Positions 44,449 to 55,400 of a stretch of 64,000 bases of DNA are shown here, one piece after another. The notes under the pieces were generated by a model, which was not told where the DNA came from, ran no database searches, and saw nothing but the letters and a program-made list of their open reading frames with translations. The position numbers and the translations under genes are program-made. Source of the stretch: Paratrimastix pyriformis (taxonomy: Eukaryota; Preaxostyla; Paratrimastigidae); contig JAPMOS010000028.1 of NCBI GenBank assembly GCA_027972325.1, positions 124,001-188,000 on the forward strand. The letters are read 5' to 3'. Position 1 is the first letter of the stretch. Each line of letters starts with the position of its first letter.

Positions 44449-47029
44449 ATGTTAGGTGGTGGAGGCGATCTTCGAACGCAGCACCAATTTATCGTGGGAT
44501 TCCCGAGCGAAATTTCGGAACTCGTGTTTTCTTTTGTCGCCCCACAAGTTGCCCTGACGTGCGCGAATGTTTCGCGCCACTTCAAAGAGATGTCTGCCAC
44601 AACACGTTGCCCTCCTTTTCGACATCCCCATCCCCGTGGTCAGATGTCTTTCGAACACATTATGGCGGCATCACTTTCGTCGCGACTTCTACGAGCCCTT
44701 GGACGAGTTGGGTCAACCTCCTGCCGTTTTACCAGAGAGTTTGGCCTGTTTTACAGGCTTTCAAGCGACCACGTCGCGCGACTGGCTTCACATGTCAGCA
44801 TTTTGAACGATAGCCGGCATCCATCTGACTGCTCTTCAGCTATGCGGAGGCCACCAGATTTGCCCGTCAGGTCGACGACATGCGAACATTTTGGGCGCCC
44901 AAGGGTCCCTCATGGCTCCTGGACTGCCCTGCCTGCCTGCATTTCCCCGACGGGCAGACCCGCCCCCTCGGGGTCAAACTGCCTTTGATCATCACATCCC
45001 GGGACCGGGGTGGACAGTGGGTCCACGTCAAACATCCGCGGATCAAGCTGCCTCCTGGCGAGTTATTCGTGACCAGCCACACCCACCGGACCACACCCCT
45101 GACCGCCGTGGCCGGGGGCCCATTGATTCGGCCGTCCGCCAGCGGGCCCTACTACCCCTGCGTCATGCCCCATGGGGCCTCGTATCGGTACGCCCGCACT
45201 TGGGTCCGTCCGGAAGGCACTCCGCCACCCCCGCCACCACCCCGTCGCCACCCAGCCACCACCCGGCACATATTCATGGAGCGTGGGGTGGTCTTCCGTT
45301 CCTTGGCGGGCGCAGCTGGAGGGGCACCCGCTGCACAAGGACGCGCTTGCGGAGAACCGGCCGGTGCATTTCCCGGCCACGGTGCACGGGTGGCAGTCGG
45401 AAGCCCTCGACGAGAATGCCTTCAGGGGTTTCGTCGAGTTCCGGGTGGGCCCCGCCCCCGGCTCCGCGGCACCCGACGGTCCCAACGGGCATCCATGGCA
45501 CGTCTACGTGGAGGGACTCGCGCAGCTGGGTGAGACGGGTGAGGTGTGGGAGCGCCTCCGAGCGGCGCTGTCGGTGGTCATGGAGGGGTGCCCCCATGAC
45601 GTGCAGGCCCGCTACACCGAGCTCTGCGCGGCCGAGGGGATCACCAGACCGCCGCCTCTGGCCGCTGAGCTCGACCAGCTGCCGGGGACGCTCTGGCTGC
45701 GGGGGCTGCTCCACGAGGAGCCCCGCCAAGCCGCCCTCGCGGCCGCGTGGCGCCGCTACCTGCAGGACCCCGACCAAGCGCAGCCCCAGCCCCAGGATCC
45801 TGTTGCAGGACTGCAGGCAGCGTCAAAGGGCCTGGCGGTGGAGTCGCCCGGGGCGCCCGAACCGGAACGGCCCCTGGTCAAACCGCCCCTTCCGTCCGCA
45901 TGCCTTCCCTCTCATCGTGTCGTCCCTCCCCCTTCCGTCGTCCCTGCTTGCCCTTGTCTGACCATTGGCACCCCACCTCCTCCACCCGGGCGGCTCAGGT
46001 ATCCGGGCTGCGGGGCAGCCCGGGTGGTTGGGCTGCTGGACGTGCTGCTTGGCCGAAGCGGCCTTGGGGCGGCCCCTGACCAACCGCCCGACGAGCAGTG
46101 GTCCCCCACCAGCCCCGCCCAGCGCGCCCTCCGCCAAGCCCTGGGGGAGGTCCAGCTGGGCGGGCCGGTCACGGTGCGCCCCAGCGTGGCGACCTACGTG
46201 ACCCGACGCGACCAGTTCGGGTGCTTCTACTGGCAGCAGCCCACCAGGCGGCTGTTCCAGTGCCCCTGCTGCGGCGCCTTTGTGCTGCGCTTGACCCTCG
46301 GCGCTGCCCCCACGGCCCTCTGGGACCCGTGCCCCGTCTGCGACTGGGCAGTGCCGGAGGCCCTGTGGACGGCCTTCGTCGACCGGCGCATGGCCCAGTG
46401 GGGCGCCCTCATGCGCCTCGAGGCGGCGCCCCAGGAGCCGGCGGCCGCGGGGGCCGAGGGCGGGGCCGTCGAGGCCGTCGAGGAGGCCGAGATGCCGCCC
46501 GTCGACCGGATCGACCCCGACCTCGCCGCCCGCCACGCCCCCGAGCTGGCCGAGGCCCGCAGCCGGTTCGCCCGCTCCATGGGCGGCCCCGGCAGGCCCA
46601 TGCCCCTCGCCGAGCTCTTCCTGGTCCGCCGCCCCCGCCGCCCCTGCCGCCCCATCTCCACCCCCGTCCCACTCATGACCCATTCCCCCCACTCCCGCGC
46701 CCCCGGCCCGACGACAGCCCGCCTGTGGGCCGCTCCGTGTCCTCCGGTGGGCGGACCCGGCCCGTGGGCGCATGGTGCCCGCCCAGCCCGGCCCGGTCGA
46801 CCCGGAGACGGCCCGGCAGCTGCTCAGGTGGTGCTGCATGCAGGCCCAGGGCCCCATGCCGAGCGGGACCGACCCCGCAGACGCGGCGGGGGCCGTCGAC
46901 CCGCGTGGGTGGGAGGGCTGGGCCAAGGCGGCGCTGGCCGGTGGCCAGTACCCCCAGGATTCCCAGGATTCTCAGGATTCCCAGGATCCCCAGGATCCCG
47001 GCGCGTGGGACGACGGAGGGGATGCGTGA
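44449..47029 (+). CDS. F-box protein with C-terminal CPCC cysteine-rich domain (paralogue B)
   Basis: Paralogue of the minus-strand gene at 30332-33165, on the other strand. Exon 1 (44449-44591) reads MLGGGGDLRTQ, then FPSEISELVFSFVAPQ and LTCANVSRHFKE. A 52-nt GTCTG intron (44592-44643) lies at the same place and phase as in A, before CLSNTLWRHHFRRDFYEPL. The next block, DELGQPPAVLPESLACFTGF, is nearly the same as in A. Further exons hold MRTFWAPKGPSWLLDCPACL, NRPVHFPATVHGWQSEAL and GFVEFRVGPAPG. The CPCC module is FQCPCCGAFVLRL (about 46256) with CPVCDWAVPEALWTAFVDRR (about 46336), followed by ARSRFARSMGG. The last exon (about 46772-47029) has VDPETARQLLRWCC and an acidic QDSQDSQDSQDPQD tail. 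A role as SCF substrate receptor is inferred from the F-box; the CPCC domain may bind zinc. Confidence 0.85.
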
Positions 47030-47056
47030 CCCGTCTGCCCGCCCCCGGACCCGGCT

Positions 47057-47058
<2 letters not shown>

Positions 47059-47091
<33 letters not shown>
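47059..47091 (+). repeat. 33-C homopolymer
   Basis: Uninterrupted C run just after the stop of F-box/CPCC gene B. Similar runs of 20 or more lie at 38236-38256, 39304-39331, 41151-41174, 49933-49955 and 63504-63533, with G runs at 17027-17051 and 59881-59902. Exact lengths may be affected by sequencing error. Confidence 0.9.
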
Positions 47092-47092
<1 letters not shown>

Positions 47093-47293
47093 AAGAAGGG
47101 TTGCGAGCGAGGCTTTTTGAGCTTCCATCCAGAGCAGGAACGTCGATGGAGTTGCGCATGCCCCAAAAGGCCCAACCCGAGCGACCGATAAATCAAATCA
47201 AATCAAATCAACTGACCCGGGCACCCCCCGCGATCCCATCGCGAGGCACAAGGCGATCCGACTCAGCATCCGCATCCGCATCGGGGGCGCCCC

Positions 47294-48616
47294 TTAGTCC
47301 CAGACGCAGCCCTGGTGGCGCACCTTGATGGCGGCCAGCTCGTGGCCGGCCTGGACGCAGGCCTCGAGGGCCTCGTCGCGCACGTAGTGGGCCAGGAAGC
47401 CCCCCACGAAGCTGTCGCCGGCCCCGTTGGTGTCGACCAGCTCCTCCTTGGGCACGGGCACGATGGCGAAGGTCCGGGTGGGGGCCGCGCCCGAGGCGAC
47501 GACCGTGGGCTGGGTGCCCTGGGTGAAGATGACCAGCCGGGGGTGGGCGGAGTCCTCCTTGGGCAGCCGGGCGATCCGCTCGGCGATGGCGGCCACGTCG
47601 GTCTCCTCCCAGCCGGCCCGCTTGGCGTAGACCCGGGCCTCGTCGTCGTTGCTGAAGAGGATGTCGATCCGGGGCATCAGCTCCTGGATCTTGTCGTAGT
47701 CGCCGTTGATGCAGAAGGCCGCGCTCAGGTTCAGGCAGAAGCTCTTCCGCACGCCCTTCCGGGTCGACTCGGCGCACTCGGCGGCCATCATCCGGATGGC
47801 ATCCATCGAGACCATCAGGAAGAAGCCTTCCACGTACATAACCCTGGGGGAAGGAAGACGCCCCGATGTCGAAGGGGATCGGATGAGAAGAGCAGGACAG
47901 ACTTGGCGCGCTTCAGCATGGCCTGAGCCTCGGGGAGCTGCATGTGGGAGACATTGAACTGGCCAGCGGCGGCAATGCGGGCAATCAGGGCACTATTGCC
48001 AAAAACACAAAAAAATGTGGTCGTGAAATGAGCAACCAGAGTTTCGTCGAAAATGTACGGACCGTTCGTGGCCCAGAACGCAAGCAGCGCAGACGCCAGT
48101 GGGAGCCGTAGGATGAACCATGTAGTTCACTTCAACGCCAGCGCGGCTGCAGAGCTCCCGCTGCCGGGTGCCGAACGCGTCGTTACCAACGCACCCCATA
48201 TATGCAGTGGCTTGAGGGGTGCCGAGAACGCGCTGGAGAAGAGAAGATAATTAAGATCTCGGAATTTGAAAACAAAAACCGGCGGACCTGGGCGGCGCGG
48301 ATGGCGTTTTGGCAGGCACCACCAGGGGTCTCGGCGAGAGTGTAACGCTCCGCCATCTCAGTGTACCTGAACCGGAGGGAGTAAATCAGTCATCCGTCTG
48401 AAAACATGCGCGGAAACCGACATTGCGTCGTGCTTCGGCTCAGCAAGGATTTGCTGCCCCATGGGGATCTGGTGCTTGTCGACGAAAGCCTGGTCGACCA
48501 CTATCTCCGAAAGAACAACCGATGAGAATGGGTGGCTCGTACTGCAGACCAGCAGAAACATCGAGCAGGGGGTTGCCAAGACCAAGAATGGAGCCACGAG
48601 GAACAGCAGCGGACAT
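47294..48616 (-). CDS. ADK: Adenosine kinase
   Basis: PfkB-family enzyme that phosphorylates adenosine to AMP in the cytosol (purine salvage). Exon 1 (48550-48616) has the ATG at 48616 and SILGLGNPLLDVSA. A 54-nt or so GTCTGC intron precedes VVDQAFVDKHQIPMGQQILA. Then come AERYTLAETPGGACQNAIRA, the substrate loop, and YMGCVGNDAFGTRQRELC with TAPTGVCAACVLGHERS. The main 3' exon (47294 to about 47839) has YVEGFFLMVSMDAIRMMA, NLSAAFCINGDYDKIQ and DILFSNDDEARVYA. It carries the anion hole and catalytic base DTNGAGDSFVGGFLAHYV, and ends HQGCVWD. All key residues, including the Asp of GAGD, are present. Its start is 53 bp from the divergent F-box/LRR gene. Confidence 0.96.
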
Positions 48617-48669
48617 CGTGCCTTTGTTTCGGAGAGAGGTACCCGGGGGAACGGAAGTTACGTTGTCAA

Positions 48670-51620
48670 ATGTCTTCGCCCCGTGGGAGAACTGAACTGC
48701 CAGTCTCCCCTCATGCTCTCACCCTGATCGATCTCCCATTGGATCTTTTGGGGATGATTGCGGATGCCGCGTCCGATAACAATGCGATTGCCCTCTTAAA
48801 AATCTCTCAAGTCTCGCACACGTTACGCGAAGCTTCGCACCTTTATGCCAAACGGCTGTACATGCCAGAAGATGCTTGCGGGACTGTGTTACATGACGCA
48901 GACTTCGACATGTTTACCAAATTTCTTGCGATCAATCTCCTCGACTTGCGCGAATGCTATAAAGTGACCCCGACGCTCTTGTCCTTAGCGGCTGAGGCAT
49001 TTCACATGTTGAACACGATCTCTTTAAAAAGTTGTCGACAGTTCAACGATGACATCTGGCCGGTTTTGACCCAAATTCCCCATCTGGAGGCTCTCAATCT
49101 TCACGGTCTGTGCCCCAAATTTTGAGGAACCTGGCGTTCGACTCCTTCGGTAGGATGTCTGGGGATTTTCAAGAGCGTCGAGCCGTTCGGGGACTTTGTC
49201 GCGGGTGTGGGCACCCGGCTGAAGCGGTTCAAGGTGGGTGACACCCACTTTGGGTTGGAGCATCTGCGACTGCTTGGCAAGCACTGCACGGAGCTGACCC
49301 ACCTGCAGATCAACAGCCGCATGCGCCAGGAGGCCGTCTGGCCCCTGCTGGCTCCCTTCCGCTCCCTGGCCCACCTCAGGTCCGCACCCTGCCCCTCCAG
49401 CCGCACGGCGCAGCAGCATCCCCCGGGGGGACGCGGAATGGCCGATCGTCCCTTGTCATGTGTTGGTGGCTTTCCCCCGTGGGTGTGGCGGGCACGGGTG
49501 GCCCGGCTGCAGCTTGGGCGGGCTGGCCATGCCCACGGGGGCCCAGGTGAAGGCCTTCCGGGAGGCGGGCCGGAAGACGGCCCGGGCGACGGAGGGGGGC
49601 CGGGACCCCGAGCGCGCCTACCAGACGGCCCTTGCCCAGCCGATGCCCTTCGAGCCTGTCGAGCTGCCGGCCAGCCTGACCCGGCTCAAGGTGCTGGGCA
49701 TGCCCCAGCTGACCGACGCCATGCTGCACCACATGCTGCGCCACCTGGCCGACGCCCAGCGGGCCGCCCACGCCGAGTGGGTCCGCCGGCGTGCCCTGGC
49801 CCCCTCGGTGTTGCTGGGGCCGGTCGTCAAGCCGCCCCTGCTGACCCAGGTCAAGCTCTGCCACCAGGTCCGCGGCCCCCCTGCCCCCCGCCCCCTGTCC
49901 CCTGCCCACTGCCCACTGCCCACTGCCCACTGCCCCCCCCCCCCCCCCCCCCCCCACCCGCACCCGCACCCGCACCCGCACCCGCCTGCTCACTCCCTTC
50001 CCCCCGGGGGCGCCCAGGCCTTCCTGACGGAGCACGGGGTGCGGTCGCTGTGCGAGCTGTGCCCCTTCGTGGAGGACCTCGACCTGACGGGCTGCGTGGC
50101 CCTGGGCGACCAGGCCCTGCGCATCATCGGTCCGCCCGCCGCTGGCCATCCTCACCCCCACCCACCATCCGCTGGCCATCCCCACCCCCCACCCACCATC
50201 CGCTGGCCCGCCCCACTGACCCGGGGCCCGGGGGTCTCTGCTGTTGGCGGGCAGGGGAGCGGCTGGGGCTCGTGAGCCTGACGGTGCCCGAGTGCCCGCT
50301 GATGAGCACCCGCGGCATCGAGGCCCTCGCCCAGGGCGGCCGCTGCCAGGGGCTGCTCTTCCTCCAGCTCGAGACGTCCGTCACGCCCGCCCACAGCCCC
50401 ATGCACAGCCCCATGCACAGCCACACGCCATAGCCCCATGCACAGCCCATGCACAGCCACATGCACACAGCCACACAGCCACATGCGCACAGCCACATGC
50501 GCACAGCCACATGCGGGCAGCTGCGCGATACACAAGCTGGGCGGCCGGCGGGGGGACGCGATCTTCATCGGGTCGTGGGCTTGGGTCCCGATGGGCTTGG
50601 GCAGGGAGGCCGTGGCCGAGCCGTCCCCGCAGCAGGGCGCCATGTGGAAGCGGGCCGTGCAGCTGTTCCCCTCCATGAACGACCTCTCCTCGGCCCTGTC
50701 CGCACCCCGCCAGCCACCGCTCCCCAGGGCGCGGCGTCTCCCCTGCCCTCCGGTCATCGATCATCGGGCGGGTGTGGGCGGGCGGGCGGGCGGGCGGGCG
50801 GGCGGGCGGGCGGGCGGGGCAGGTGGAAGGCTTCCGAGTACCCGCTCATCCTGGGCACCGAGCCCCGGCCCAACGTGCACGCGTTCGAGATGGTCCCCCA
50901 CATACGCCAGCCCCGCCACGCCCGCCCTGCCCTGGAGCCGCCACCCACCGCCCTGCCCTGACTGGAGCCGCCACCCACCGCCCGCCCACGGGCGGGGCTC
51001 CCTGCACCCGGCTGGCCCTCACCGTCAGGGTCGCCGTGGGGGCTGGGGGGCGGGGGCGTGCAGGACACCACCAAGATGAAGGGCCGCGGGGGCGACCCGA
51101 GCGGGCCGCTGGGGCACCTGCTGCGGGTCTTCCCCCAGCTGCGGTGCCTGGTGGTCTGCCCGGGGACCCACCTCACCGACCAGGCCCTGGCCCGGGGGCT
51201 CCCCGCCCGGCCCCACGCGGGCATGCGGGTGCTGGTGCTGGCCCAGTGCCCCCGGCTGACCGACGTCGGCCTGGCGGCCCTGGGGCGGTGCTTCCCGGGG
51301 CTGACCCGGGTCGAGCTGCTGGCCTGCCCGGCCCTGACGACGGCCGGCCTGGTGGGCCTGGTGGCGGCTCTGCCCGAGCTGAGCGGCCTCCGGGCCGAGG
51401 AGTGCCCCGCATGCGACCTGGCCGCGCCCGCCCTGGTGGCGGCCGCCAAGCCGCGCTGCATCACCCTCGACCCCGGCCCCCCGCCCGCCGAGGAGGGCGA
51501 CGAGGAAGGCGAGGACGAGGACGGCGAGGACGGGGACGAGGAAGGGGAGGAAGGGGAGGAGGGCGAGGAGGGCGAGGAGGGCGAGGATGAGGGCGGGAGC
51601 GAGGGCTGGGAGACAGTGGA

Positions 51621-51655
<35 letters not shown>

Positions 51656-52056
51656 ACGGGGACGGGGACGGGGACGGGGACGGGGATGGGGACGGGGATG
51701 GGGGCGAGGGCGAGGCGGGGAGGATGGTGCCGGGGCGAGGGCGGCGCGGGGGCGACGAGGGCCCGGAGGAGAGGCGGCGGCGGATGTGGAGGTGGAGGTG
51801 GAAGACGAGGGGCCCGGGGGCCGGTGCCGACCCTGCTGCCGGCGGGGAGGGCGGGCGCGCGGCCGGCCCGAAGAGCCCCAGGCCCACAACCCCAGTGAGC
51901 CGCCCCTCCGAAGAGATGACCCCAGGCCCCAGGCACACCGCGAGCCCACAACCCGAACCGGCTCCTGCTCCTCGCCCGCCCCTCCCCCCCCCCCACTCCC
52001 CGCATGGTTGGGCCGAGTCGGGGTGGGCGCCGCTTCCTCTTCTCTGGCCATCCTGA
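48670..52056 (+). CDS. F-box/leucine-rich-repeat protein with acidic tail
   Basis: Probable SCF substrate receptor. The ATG at 48670 starts MSSPRGRTELPVSPHA. The F-box follows: LTLIDLPLDLLGMIADAASD and ISQVSHTLREASHLYAKRL. Leucine-rich repeats are spread over several exons: LSLAAEAFHMLNTISLKSC, IPHLEALNLHGL, LGKHCTELTHLQINSRMR, SLTRLKVLGMPQLTDAMLHH, LCPFVEDLDLTGCVALGDQA and MRVLVLAQCPRLTDVGLAAL. These have the LxxLxLxxCxxLTDxGL form of cysteine-containing (Amn1/FBXL) repeats. The C-terminus is strikingly acidic: Glu/Gly runs, then Asp-Gly dipeptides repeated about 18 times (about 51480-51715), then a Pro-rich tail to the stop at 52056. A polyadenylation signal AATAAA lies at 52201-52206. Exon borders between 49380 and 51060 are approximate. 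Confidence 0.85.
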
Positions 52057-52449
52057 GCAGCAGCAGCAGCATCCGCCGCCGCCAGCCGGCAGCAGCCCCG
52101 GGAAAGACGAAGCGCACAACAGAAACGGCATGGCGGCTCGGAGGGAGCGAGGAGCGAGGGAGCGAGGAGGGAGCGAGGGAGGAGCGAGGGAGGGAGCGAC
52201 AATAAATGGGGGGGTCTGTGGGGATCTGCAAGGCAGCAGCAGCAGCAGCGAGGGCAAAGAGGCCCCGGTGGGGCTGGGGACCCCCGAGGCGAGGGGGTCC
52301 GAGCGGGTGGAGTGCATAGCGAGGGGCTTTGGGCGCGTAGAGTGGATGCGGGGTGGGTGCGGGGGTGGGTGCGGGGGTGGGTGCGGGGGTGGGTGCGGGG
52401 GTGGGTGCGGGGGTGGGTGCGGGGGTGGGTGCGGGGGGTGGGTGCGGGG
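52057..52449. repeat. 3' region with a GGGTGCGGG array
   Basis: Contains the 3' UTR of the F-box/LRR gene (AATAAA at 52201-52206), and then at about 52352-52450 about eight copies of GGGTGCGGGGGT. On the minus strand this array continues the open frame of the SET gene as Pro-Pro-His repeats, so the true end of that gene is uncertain here. Confidence 0.6.
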
Positions 52450-55400
52450 GTGGCCGGGGGCGCCGCTAGGCAGGAAGGTCACGACGGCGCGTGCCTTGCA
52501 GGAGGAGCATCGGCAGGGGAAGACGAAGCGGCCCTCGCGGGTGTGCTTCTGGATGGCCGACCGGGGCACGGCCTCGTAGCGGTAGTCGAAGCTGAGCTCC
52601 TCGCCCTGGCCCACGGGCCGGCTGGTGAAGAAGCCCAGGTAGAAGAACTCGGGCTCGTCACAGTCGATGAACACCTGCGGCCCCGCAGGCCCCCCCAGGC
52701 CCCAGCCCGTCCCGTCCCCAAGACAGCGGCACGTTCCATCGGCGGCTCCGGGGGAGGGCCAGGGCGGGGGCGAGGGCGAGTGGGTGGCGGTGGCGGTGGC
52801 GGTGGCGGTGGCGGCGGCGGTGGCGGCGGCGAGGGCGAGTGGATGGCGAGGGCGAGGGAGGGGGGTGAGGGGGACCTTGTAGACGTCCAGGTTGGGGTTG
52901 TGGTCGTGGTTGATGAACCGGGCCACGTTCGAGTAGTACGTGCAGTCCACCCTGGCCCGCCAGCCCGGCACCACCATCACCATCACCACCATCACCATCA
53001 CCATCATCACCATGACCATGACCATGACCATGACCATGACCATGACCATCACCACCACCACCACCACCATCACCACCACCATCACCATCACCACCAGCAC
53101 CAGCACCAGCAGCCACCCACGGGAAGGGGGAAGGAAGGAAACGAGCAAGGGGAGGGGAGGGGAGCCAGAAGGGGAGGGGAGGGGAGCCAGAAGGGGAGGG
53201 GAGGGGAGCCAGAAGGGGAGGGGACACGTCAGCGCCGAACTCAGGAAGGCACTGTGCCGGGGTGCCTGATCGGTGCTGCTTAGGGTGGCCCTGGGCGCGG
53301 TGGGATGGGTGGGGTGCGGCGGTGGGGGTGCGTGGGGTGCGGACGTGTACCGGGGGGCGGTCAGGTCGAGGTCGAAGAGGGTGCTGCAGTGGCGCCTGTC
53401 GTAGGCCCGGCCCCGCTGGTCGCCCTCCTCGGCGCTGATCAGCTCGCCCAGGTAGAGGCACACGAACCTGCGCCCGCCACCCACCGCCCCCACCGAGCCA
53501 GCCGCCACACACCCACAGCGCCCCATCAGGAGCGTGCCCCCCCAACCAATCGCACAGCGTCCCATCAGGAGCGTGCCCCCAACCAATCGCATCAGGAGCA
53601 TGCCCCCAACCAATCGCACAGCGCCCCATCAGGAGCGTGCCCCCAACCAATCGCACAGCGTCCCATCAGGAGCGTGCCCCCCCAACCAATCGCACAGCGT
53701 CCCATCAGGAGCATGCCCCCCCCAACCAATCGCACAGCGCCCCATCAGGAGCGTGCCCCCCCAACCAATCGCACAGCGTCCCATCAGGAGCGTGCCCCCC
53801 CAACCAATCGCACAGCGTCCCATCAGGAGCGTGCCCCCAACCAATCGCACAGCGTCCCATCAGGAGCATGCCCCCAACCAATCGCACAGCGCCCCATCAG
53901 GAGCGTGCCCCCCAACCAATCGCACAGCGTCCCATCAGGAGCGTGCCCCAACCAATCGCACAGCGTCCCATCAGGAGCATGCCCCCCAACCAATCGCACA
54001 GCGCCCCATCAGGAGCTTGCCCCCAACCAATCGCACAGCGCCCCATCAGGAGCGTGCCCCCAACCAATCGCACAGCGTCCCATCAGGAGCGTGCCCCCAA
54101 CCAATCGCACAGCGTCCCATCAGGAGCATGCCCCCAACCAATCGCACAGCGCCCCATCAGGAGCGTGCCCCCCCAACCAATCGCACAGCGTCCCATCAGG
54201 AGCGTGCCCCCCCAACCAATCGCACAGCGTCCCATCAGGAGCATGCCCCCAACCAATCGCACAGCGCCCCATCAGGAGCGTGCCCCCAACCAATCGCACA
54301 GCGTCCCATCAGGAGCGTGCCCCCAACCAATCGCACAGCGTCCCATCAGGAGCATGCCCCCAACCAATCGCACAGCGCCCCATCAGGAGCTTGCCCCCCC
54401 AATCGCACAGCGCCCCATCAGGAGCGTGCCCCCAACCAATCGCACAGCGTCCCATCAGGAGCGTGCCCCCAACCAATCGCACAGCGTCCCATCAGGAGCA
54501 TGCCCCCAACCAATCGCACAGCGCCCCATCAGGAGCTTGCCCCCAACCAATCGCACAGCGCCCCATCAGGAGCGTGCCCCCCAACCAATCGCACAGCGTC
54601 CCATCAGGAGCGTGCCCCCCCAACCAATCGCACAGCGTCCCATCAGGAGCATGCCCCCCCCAACCAATCGCACAGCGCCCCATCAGGAGCGTGCCCCCAA
54701 CCAATCGCACAGCGTCCCATCAGGAGCGTGCCCCCAACCAATCGCACAGCGTCCCATCAGGAGCATGCCCCCAACCAATCGCACAGCGCCCCATCAGGAG
54801 CGTGCCCCCAACCAATCGCACAGCGTCCCATCAGGAGCGTGCCCCCAACCAATCGCACAGCGTCCCATCAGGAGCATGCCCCCAACCAATCGCACAGCGC
54901 CCCATCAGGAGCTTGCCCCCCCAACCAATCGCACAGCGCCCCATCAGGAGCGTGCCCCCAACCAATCGCACAGCGTCCCATCAGGAGCGTGCCCCCCCAA
55001 CCAATCGCACAGCGTCCCATCAGGAGCATGCCCCCAACCAATCGCACAGCGCCCCATCAGGAGCTTGCCCCCCCAACCAATCGCACAGCGCCCCATCAGG
55101 AGCGTGCCCCCAACCAATCGCACAGCGTCCCATCAGGAGCGTGCCCCCAACCAATCGCACAGCGTCCCATCAGGAGCATGCCCCCAACCAATCGCACAGC
55201 GCCCCATCAGGAGCGTGCCCCCCCAACCAATCGCACAGCGTCCCATCAGGAGCGTGCCCCCCCAACCAATCGCACAGCGTCCCATCAGGAGCATGCCCCC
55301 CCCAACCAATCGCACAGCGCCCCATCAGGGGCATGCCCCCCGGGCCCGAGCCCCAACCGCACAGCGGCCGACACAACAAGGGCAAGGACCCCTCACCGCC

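Noticed and set aside
53521-55335. Regular spaced repeats like a CRISPR array
   Set aside because: There are no unique spacers: the units are contiguous and differ by single bases and C-run length. The context is a eukaryotic gene intron.
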